Shown piece after piece: positions 14,198-19,240 of a stretch of DNA of 19,240 nucleotides. The notes beneath the pieces are model-generated. The model did not search any database. It saw nothing but the letters and a program-made list of their open reading frames with translations, and was not told where the DNA came from. Both the position numbers and the translations under genes were made by a program. The first letter of the stretch is position 1; every line of letters starts with the position of its first letter. The stretch comes from JBCAWW01 sp039024315 (GTDB lineage: Bacteria > Bacteroidota > Bacteroidia > J057), in assembly GCA_039024315.1 (NCBI GenBank), contig JBCCQN010000156.1, positions 1-19,240 on the forward strand, read 5' to 3'.

Positions 14198-15274
14198 TCA
14201 AGCGTTTAAAGGCTCCGAGAGGAAGGCGCGCATGGCGGCCGTTGCTTCTTCCGCCGAATCGCCTAGCTGGAAAAAGTGGTTTCCATCAATAAACTGTACC
14301 TTGCCATTAGCGACAAAGTCTGGCGTATTTTCATACTCTTCAGGGTGCTGACCGGGGTCGTGTTTCCCTTGTAAAAATAAAACGGGCATGCTCATTTTGG
14401 CAAACAGGAAGTTATGACGGTCATCCAATTCTTTCTGGAGATTAGTGTGGGCAAACTGACGGGGTGAGGCTTCGGCGACCCCTTTGAACTTTACCTCATG
14501 GTCAAGCCTATCCAGCACCTCTTTGGTGATGCCTTTGACTCGATATCCACTAGCAGCATAAGACAAACGAGGGAAACCCGTCCACTTCATCAAGCGAGGA
14601 AACCAAGGCTGAGCAAAGATTTTGTGAGGTGGCTGTGGATCACCATGCGGTTCATTGGCTGACTGCTGCATCCGAATGTAACGCAAGACACGCCCCTCCA
14701 TCCCGTCAACGTTCAAAAGATGATCAGAGATGACGGATCCGCGGTCGTGCCCGCCCAAGTTAAAGCGTTCAATGCCAATGGTATCCAGTAGTTTTCTGAG
14801 AGATTCGGCGATCGCGGAATAGCGGTAGTCTAGTGCTAGCCGTTTATCGCTTTGCCCATTACCAAGGGTATCGACCGCGATGCAGTAAAACTGATCAGAC
14901 AGATCGCGGACTTGGTTGTGGAAGGTGTACCAGCTTTCGGGGAAGCCATGTACCAAAACAAAGGCTTCGTTGCTTGGGTTTCCAGCCGTCACAAAGTGCC
15001 AAGTGATCCCGTCCGCTTCTACATACCAATGTGTCGCCGGTACATCGCCAATCATCTCGATCTCACCGTGTGCGTTTTCTGCCCCCAATGGATAGCTTGA
15101 CGGTTTAGGATATCGCATCTCAGGAGTGATAAGAGCGTCTTCTTTGATACCTCCCTCGCGGACATTAGTTAGGCTGAGGTCCTCTCGCGAGATATATTCC
15201 AATTTTGGCAGCGTCTGAGGAGAAAGTATTTTGATCAACTTCAGGATTTCTTGGGGATTATTTGTCTTAGTCAT
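14198..15274 (-). CDS. alpha/beta hydrolase, epoxide hydrolase/dehalogenase-like
   Basis: The ATG at 15274 gives 358 aa; one at 15331 adds 19 residues. I prefer 15274 because a -7-like GATATTTG (plus-strand 15297-15304) would lie within the longer frame. Hydrolase landmarks: the oxyanion motif HGFPESW (109-115), the nucleophile elbow GGHDRGS with Asp177, a likely acid Asp306 in GKHDPGQHPEE, and His333 in GNHFF. HDRG instead of a Ser elbow places it with Asp-nucleophile enzymes (epoxide hydrolases, haloacid dehalogenases). A distinctive block, YIRMQQSANEPHGDPQPPHK, starts about 23 residues after Asp177 and is shared with the hydrolase at 17371. The N-terminal 90 residues match no domain I know. 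No signal peptide, so cytoplasmic. Substrate unknown. Confidence 0.88.
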   Translation of the reverse strand: MTKTNNPQEILKLIKILSPQTLPKLEYISREDLSLTNVREGGIKEDALITPEMRYPKPSSYPLGAENAHGEIEMIGDVPATHWYVEADGITWHFVTAGNPSNEAFVLVHGFPESWYTFHNQVRDLSDQFYCIAVDTLGNGQSDKRLALDYRYSAIAESLRKLLDTIGIERFNLGGHDRGSVISDHLLNVDGMEGRVLRYIRMQQSANEPHGDPQPPHKIFAQPWFPRLMKWTGFPRLSYAASGYRVKGITKEVLDRLDHEVKFKGVAEASPRQFAHTNLQKELDDRHNFLFAKMSMPVLFLQGKHDPGQHPEEYENTPDFVANGKVQFIDGNHFFQLGDSAEEATAAMRAFLSEPLNA

Positions 15275-15469
15275 AATGTTGTTTAATTCTTTGAGACAAA
15301 TATCTTGGGCACCTAGCGAAAAACTTTTCATCTAGATTAAAAAATGGTGGTATGAAGGAGAATTTTAAATGATGAGGGAGTAATTATGCTTGCCTTTTGA
15401 TTGGAGCATTTTTCTAATCAGCGAGTTTAGTAACTTCCCGTTTATCAAGACTAAAACTATCCCTCCCTT

Positions 15470-15751
15470 ATGATCATTAAACCAGCATTCGTTCAACATG
15501 CCGTCAACCACATGAATGAAGATCATCGCGACGCGATGGTCGATATGTTACATGGTCTCTGTAAAGCGCCATGGGTTACCGATGCGGAAATGTTACACTT
15601 TGATGAGCATAGCATCCAAATTCGAGGATTTGGCCCTGTAGATAAATCTGAGGAGTTTAGCATTCCTTATGATGAACCTCTCACCAAGGCCAATCAATTT
15701 CGTCCGACCTTGATGCAACTACTCACCAAGGCTCGGCATGCAAAGCAGTAG
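15470..15751 (+). CDS. DUF2470 domain protein (HugZ C-terminal-like)
   Basis: A 93-aa protein consisting almost only of a DUF2470 domain, marked by HAVNHMNEDHRDAMVDM (about 10-26), DEHSIQIRGF and the C-terminal helix RPTLMQLLTKARH. In larger proteins this domain forms the C-terminal part of heme-utilisation proteins of the HugZ/HutZ type; stand-alone copies are common and of unknown function. A -7-like TAACTTCC lies at 15431-15438. It is the only plus-strand gene in this stretch and is divergent from the hydrolase at 14198 and convergent with the gene at 15817. Confidence 0.88.
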   Translation: MIIKPAFVQHAVNHMNEDHRDAMVDMLHGLCKAPWVTDAEMLHFDEHSIQIRGFGPVDKSEEFSIPYDEPLTKANQFRPTLMQLLTKARHAKQ

Positions 15752-15816
15752 ATCCCATACTGAGTAAAAAGGCTTTTGGGGGCATTGGGGTGAGCTTTCT
15801 TGAAATCCTCTGGGGA

Positions 15817-16626
15817 TTATTCAAAGCTTATCCATTGATAATGATTTTCGTGCAATTTCTTGAACCGATTGGTTGGGCTGCCAAGGGAGACATATTGAGA
15901 AAAAGGGCAGAGTATGTCATCTACTCTTTTGATGTCGGTAAACTGGGCCGTAAATGGTGCAAACTTAAATTTCTCTCTTACCGTAAAATTGAGCCACTCT
16001 ATCTGCTTGGTTTCTTTGTCCAAGTACAAAACATATTGATCATATTGGGCATTAGGGGCTTCCGTTTCCCAGGTAACATACAACAGATCATAGGCTTTGC
16101 CATCGACCGAAGCCTCTCCGGCATAAGCAATGATAGGCGCCTCGTCAATCCGAAAAGGAAATTGAAACCAATAGTTTTTATAAATCAACTTGTGTTGATA
16201 CTTATCATTGGGCATAAATTCTCTTTCTCCCAGAGAACTCAGGTGGTAGGATTTACCCTCTTCTACTCCCCATCTTTGCCCTTGATTCGGCCCATTTACC
16301 AAAGTCATTTCGCTATTGTCTGTCCCTAAGCTTGAAGTCATTTGAAATCGCTGCGGCACTGTATCCCAACCGGCAATGAGGCTATTGCCGTACCATTCGG
16401 CAATTTGTTCATAGCTGCCCGTTTTCTTTGCTAACCATTGCTCTTTGCCCCCATAGGCTTCTTGCATTTCTGCCAGCAATTTTTTGCCTTTTTGATATTG
16501 TGCAGGTGATATACCCGATGCTATGGCTTCAGGTCGAAGATCAATTGGTGTGTTGACTACCACTAAACCTAGCAAAAGGAGGATAGCAAACACGATGAGG
16601 ATGATTATGCTTCTTTTTTTCGTCAT
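15817..16626 (-). CDS. membrane-anchored protein of unknown function
   Basis: A 269-aa protein with an N-terminal anchor (residues 6-25, IIILIVFAILLLLGLVVVNT) and a large soluble part expected in the periplasm. KKLLAEMQEAYGGKEQWLAKK (about 48-68) resembles the opening of proteins in which a helix with a GG.E.W motif precedes a beta-rich lipoprotein-like fold, as in the DUF6503 group, but I cannot fix the family. The rest has many aromatic strands (YKNYWFQFPFR, YVTWETEAPN, YVLYLDKETKQIEWLNF). The start is 7 nt from the end of the Crp/Fnr gene, so the two are probably one operon. The antisense 179-aa frame on the plus strand is a shadow. Confidence 0.82.
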   Translation of the reverse strand: MTKKRSIIILIVFAILLLLGLVVVNTPIDLRPEAIASGISPAQYQKGKKLLAEMQEAYGGKEQWLAKKTGSYEQIAEWYGNSLIAGWDTVPQRFQMTSSLGTDNSEMTLVNGPNQGQRWGVEEGKSYHLSSLGEREFMPNDKYQHKLIYKNYWFQFPFRIDEAPIIAYAGEASVDGKAYDLLYVTWETEAPNAQYDQYVLYLDKETKQIEWLNFTVREKFKFAPFTAQFTDIKRVDDILCPFSQYVSLGSPTNRFKKLHENHYQWISFE

Positions 16627-16633
16627 TTATTGT

Positions 16634-17197
16634 CTATTTTTTTCTACTCCTGATCACGCTGAGGGTTTGCTGCGTTACCCCTAAAAAAGAAGCAATGCTA
16701 CCCAGAGACACTCTATTATGAAGATTAGGATACATTTCTAGAAAGAAATGATAGCGATCGTAAGCGGTCTGAAATTGAAGTAGGTTCAGTTTTTGAGAAA
16801 ATAAGTCCATCATTTGCAACGAAAAGTCCAAAGTGATGCGAATCAATCTTGGGAAGCGCTCACCCAAGGTCAAGAAATCTTCAAATAGGATCACCTTTAC
16901 TTGACAAGCTTCCACTGCTTCCCATTCGTAGCGTTCGGCTTTGTTGTAGTAAATGCTATTTACGGGTGCTAGAAAGAAATTTTCTTCAAAGTAAAAATGA
17001 GTAATGTCCTTACCATCCTTCAGGTAAAACACTCTCAGGAGTCCCGTTTCGATAAAGAGCAATTTTTTTGAATAGCGATTTACCCGATGAATTACCTCTC
17101 CCTTGGGAATGGTTTCTCTTTCAAACGCACTATCAATGGTAATGCATTCTTCTTCACTGAAGAGTCTTTTGTATTGTAAAAATGATAGCAGCTCCAT
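16634..17197 (-). CDS. Crp/Fnr-family transcriptional regulator
   Basis: A 187-aa regulator. Residues about 20-120 form the cyclic-nucleotide-binding-type barrel (IPKGEVIHRVNRYSKKLLFIETGLLRVFY, then FYFEENFF), followed by the long dimerisation helix (about 118-150) and a C-terminal winged-helix DNA-binding end with VSLGSIASFLGVTQQTLSVIRSRKK. This arrangement is the common Bacteroidota form, in which the ligand pocket usually lacks the cAMP-binding Arg/Glu of E. coli Crp; no Fnr-type Cys cluster is seen. The ATG at 17197 is chosen over 17227 because the extra 10 residues do not fit the family. It heads an operon with the gene at 15817. Targets and effector are unknown. Confidence 0.9.
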   Translation of the reverse strand: MELLSFLQYKRLFSEEECITIDSAFERETIPKGEVIHRVNRYSKKLLFIETGLLRVFYLKDGKDITHFYFEENFFLAPVNSIYYNKAERYEWEAVEACQVKVILFEDFLTLGERFPRLIRITLDFSLQMMDLFSQKLNLLQFQTAYDRYHFFLEMYPNLHNRVSLGSIASFLGVTQQTLSVIRSRKK

Positions 17198-17249
17198 GCT
17201 TAGCAAATTACAAAAAGGAATCATCATCGGATAAGGACTAGGATCTATA

Positions 17250-17289
17250 CTGCTTCGCAGAACGCTTATTCAAACGTTCTGCGAAGCAG
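17250..17289. repeat. inverted pair of GCGTTC-type hairpins (copies 4 and 5)
   Basis: CTGCTTCGCAGAACG (17250-17264) and CGTTCTGCGAAGCAG (17275-17289) are exact reverse complements with a 10-nt spacer, giving a 15-bp stem; each arm is itself a small hairpin. It lies between the stop of the DoxX-hydrolase and the start of the Crp/Fnr gene, both on the minus strand. No T tract follows on the minus strand, so it is not a standard terminator. Confidence 0.65.
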
Positions 17290-17370
17290 GAAAAAACACA
17301 GCACTTCATCCAATCTAAATCATATAATCAGGAAGGAAAGACTTAGTGCTAAGCATACTCAACGTCCACC

Positions 17371-18678
17371 TTAAGCGGTCAGTCTTTCCAAATCGTTTTG
17401 CCCGATAAATTCAATGAAAATTTTGCTTGTTTCAGCTGGGGCTTCAACATGAAAGAAATGACCCGCTTCCACAAACTTCACTTGGGCATTAGGAATAATG
17501 CTATGTGCCTGCGCATACTCCTCAGGATGCTGACCGGGATCAAACCGTCCTTGTAAGATCAAGGTTGGCATCGTCATATACTCAAAAATAAACTCCTGAC
17601 GATCTTTCAACTCTTTAGCAAAGCTGGTGGTTTTAAAGCTCAAGGGTACGGCCAATGCAGTGTGCTTAAATTTGAACTCTTTTTCAATTCGCTTTACCAC
17701 TTGTTTTGAGATGGCGAGCTTGGTATAAGCCGATTTTGTGTAAACCCACCACATGCTAAAACGCATCCGAAAAACTAAGGTCCCCCAGAAACTCCCCATC
17801 AGCTTGTGGGGCGGCTCTGGCTTACCGTGCGGTTCATTGAAAGATTGCTGCATTCGGATATAACTCATAACTCGCGCTTGCATACCCGTTTTTGTCAGTA
17901 GGTTATCAGCTGCAATCGTACCGCGGTCGTGGCTAATCAAGTGAAATTTTCTGACCCCAATTTGATCCAAAAGGGCTTTTATCTCCTCAGCAATATGGGC
18001 AAAGGAATGGTTTCCATCTAGATCTTTGGCGGTTTGTCCGTAGGGTTTTAGATCAAGAGCAATGACATGGTATTTTTCAGACAAAGCGGCAATCTGAGGA
18101 TAAAAGCAATACCAGCTTTCGGGAAAGCCATGAATCATCACTACTGCGGGATTTTGCTTATCTCCAGCCGAAACATAGTGATACCGGACGCCCAAGGCTT
18201 CTTGAAACCCATGAGTCACTGTACAGTTTTCCGTAATTTTTTCTGTATCCCCATGCTGATTCAATGGAGTCGGGCGATAGTACCAAAGAAGAAATGAAAT
18301 CAGCAGTAAGCTCCCAACAAGGCCAAGTACCATCCAAGTTAGCCCTGTTCCAGGAACGCTTTGCCATATCAAAAATCCGCAAACCAACAGCAAGCTAAGG
18401 GGGAGAAGAGAGCGCTGATTTTTATCGGAGACCCAGAGCATAACTGTTGCGCCTAGCATCACAAAGCTACCAAGGATAGCCCCAAAATATAGCGTCGAAG
18501 AAAAGCACAGCATGACGCCAGCCAGGATTTCTAGTACCCCCGTTAGATACATCATCCATGGCGGTAGGTTCCAGTGCTTGAATTCCTTTTTGAGGGAATC
18601 CATTCCAAAGACTTTAGCTACCCCTGCCACAAAGAAAATTAAAGCTAGGAGGATCGATAGGATTGTTGTAATCGACAT
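17371..18678 (-). CDS. DoxX-like membrane domain fused to alpha/beta hydrolase
   Basis: A 435-aa fusion. Residues about 1-135 hold five hydrophobic spans with a DoxX-like pattern (FFVAGVAKVFGMDSLKKEF, LTGVLEILAGVMLCF). The rest is an Asp-nucleophile hydrolase: HGFPESW (183-189), ISHDRGT with Asp251, RFDPGQHPEE with Asp380, and AGHFF with His407. The block YIRMQQSFNEPHGKPEPPHK is nearly identical to that of the hydrolase at 14198, so the two are paralogs. Positive charges after the first (KKEFKH) and third (DKNQR) spans place the hydrolase on the cytoplasmic side by the positive-inside rule. The ATG at 18678 follows three copies of TCGATTAC; an ATG at 18705 is possible. Substrate unknown; a membrane-tethered epoxide hydrolase or dehalogenase is plausible. 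Confidence 0.88.
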   Translation of the reverse strand: MSITTILSILLALIFFVAGVAKVFGMDSLKKEFKHWNLPPWMMYLTGVLEILAGVMLCFSSTLYFGAILGSFVMLGATVMLWVSDKNQRSLLPLSLLLVCGFLIWQSVPGTGLTWMVLGLVGSLLLISFLLWYYRPTPLNQHGDTEKITENCTVTHGFQEALGVRYHYVSAGDKQNPAVVMIHGFPESWYCFYPQIAALSEKYHVIALDLKPYGQTAKDLDGNHSFAHIAEEIKALLDQIGVRKFHLISHDRGTIAADNLLTKTGMQARVMSYIRMQQSFNEPHGKPEPPHKLMGSFWGTLVFRMRFSMWWVYTKSAYTKLAISKQVVKRIEKEFKFKHTALAVPLSFKTTSFAKELKDRQEFIFEYMTMPTLILQGRFDPGQHPEEYAQAHSIIPNAQVKFVEAGHFFHVEAPAETSKIFIEFIGQNDLERLTA

Positions 18679-18722
18679 AATTGTTGGTTTAAGTTCGATT
18701 ACCAAGGTATGGGGTCGATTAC
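18668..18722. promoter_or_regulatory. three TCGATTAC motifs, candidate operator
   Basis: TCGATTAC occurs at 18695-18702 and 18715-18722 (20 nt apart, about two helical turns) and in inverse orientation, GTAATCGA, at 18668-18675 next to the start codon. Three exact copies of an 8-mer in 55 nt at a gene start suggest a regulator-binding site; the inverse copy overlaps codons 2-4 and might be fortuitous. Confidence 0.35.
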
Positions 18723-18751
18723 TTGCTTCTTTTCAGAAATCTTAAAAAAAA

Positions 18752-19240
18752 TTACTCGGATAGCTTCCTCCGGAAGCGATAGTTCTCTACGGTATCCATC
18801 GCTCCACAAAATTCAACATTGTTCCAATCTGGATCATAAAAGTAGACCGCTACATTGCCACCTGTTTCTCCATCCCCTAACGGAGGATCATCATTGTGCC
18901 TCACCGTGCCATAATTGGGGATGTATCCCTTTTGTCTTGCCTGGCTCTCAAAGGCCAATACATCTTCCAATTGATTGCCCTCTACCTCCAAGGCGAAATG
19001 GAAAAAACTCATCCCAGAAGGAATACTGATCTCTCCTTGCTCATTGTACTCTTCTACCAAGACTAGGCATTCGGGGTGATCGGCACAACTCATATAACAG
19101 CAACGGATCGTATAGCCCAGTTTGAACGGATGGGGCTCAGGTTCACAGGTACGGCTATGGGTCATGCCTGCAAGTTCCTCATACCATTGCCGACTTTTGG
19201 CGATATCCCTGACATAAATAGACAGCTGATCAAGATGTGA
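18752..19240 (-). CDS. VOC/glyoxalase-fold enzyme (5' end outside window)
   Basis: The frame is open to the right edge: the 25 codons before the internal ATG at 19165 encode HLDQLSIYVRDIAKSRQWYEEL, the typical first strand and helix of a VOC module, so the gene starts outside the window. In the 162 visible residues, candidate metal ligands are the His at the edge (HLDQLSIYV), the His of FFHFALEV and the Glu of NNVEFCG. The pattern DGETGGNVAVYFYDPDWNNVEF is the usual end of the module. One complete VOC module fits lactoylglutathione lyase, fosfomycin-resistance or extradiol dioxygenase relatives, and the substrate cannot be decided. A CxxxxxC pair (CCYMSC, then CADHPEC) in the middle is unusual. 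The DoxX-hydrolase gene follows after 73 nt on the same strand. Confidence 0.88.
   Translation of the reverse strand, partial: SHLDQLSIYVRDIAKSRQWYEELAGMTHSRTCEPEPHPFKLGYTIRCCYMSCADHPECLVLVEEYNEQGEISIPSGMSFFHFALEVEGNQLEDVLAFESQARQKGYIPNYGTVRHNDDPPLGDGETGGNVAVYFYDPDWNNVEFCGAMDTVENYRFRRKLSE

Noticed and set aside
15804..15818. Short inverted repeat AATCC/GGATT as a terminator
   Set aside because: The stem is only 5 bp, has no T tract, and overlaps the stop codon of the gene at 15817.
15790..16329. 179-aa plus-strand frame
   Set aside because: It is antisense to the 269-aa gene at 15817-16626, which has a clear membrane anchor and lies 7 nt after the Crp/Fnr gene; the plus frame shows no domain and a low-complexity composition.

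Overview
The window looks like chromosomal DNA of a Bacteroidota bacterium, plausibly Saprospira or a relative. This is inferred from several things. Protein families such as an SO2930-type diheme lipoprotein, a LytS/LytTR pair and a CarboxypepD_reg-type TonB receptor are typical of that phylum. Shine-Dalgarno sequences are weak or absent, and there is a clear Bacteroidota -7 element (TAnnTTTG) before the tRNA. The genus is a guess resting on the style of the intergenic hairpin repeats; no rRNA marker is present.

Left part (1-6.2 kb) is mostly housekeeping: the 3' part of a DUF983 zinc-ribbon membrane protein, a secreted protein of unknown function, truB, a convergent LURP-one/Tubby-like (LOR) gene, ribF, and a ydbS/ydbT-like pair of membrane PH-domain proteins that follows ribF with almost no gap. 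An elongator tRNA-Met with its own promoter and terminator closes the block.

Middle (6.2-13.5 kb): a doubtful 62-aa ORF, a diheme c-type cytochrome lipoprotein on the minus strand, a LytS-type histidine kinase with a LytTR response regulator (4-nt overlap), and a TonB-dependent receptor with an acidic lipoprotein, closed by a strong terminator. The receptor promoter carries a perfect palindrome with the 7-1-7 geometry of Fur/Zur boxes over its -33 element. With the ZnuD-like look of the receptor, this suggests a metal (possibly zinc) uptake operon.

Right part (13.6-19.24 kb) is an accessory-looking block, almost all on the minus strand: a DUF4345-like membrane protein, two paralogous alpha/beta hydrolases (one fused to a DoxX-like membrane domain), a Crp/Fnr regulator followed by an anchored protein of unknown function, and a VOC/glyoxalase-fold enzyme cut by the right edge. 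A DUF2470 protein is the only plus-strand gene there. The combination hints at detoxification or small-molecule turnover, but no substrate can be read from the sequence.

The least ordinary material is non-coding. (1) Two copies (1624-1705 and 6208-6336) of a heptad-phased element: AGTA-type motifs every 7 nt, then TACT-type motifs every 7 nt, able to fold back on themselves; one abuts the truB start codon. (2) A family of short hairpins of the GCGTTCTGCGAAGCAG and GYGCGGCATACATGCCGCRC types, with compensatory base changes between copies. (3) An 18-bp hairpin just upstream of the secreted-protein gene. (4) Three copies of TCGATTAC around the start of the DoxX-hydrolase fusion.
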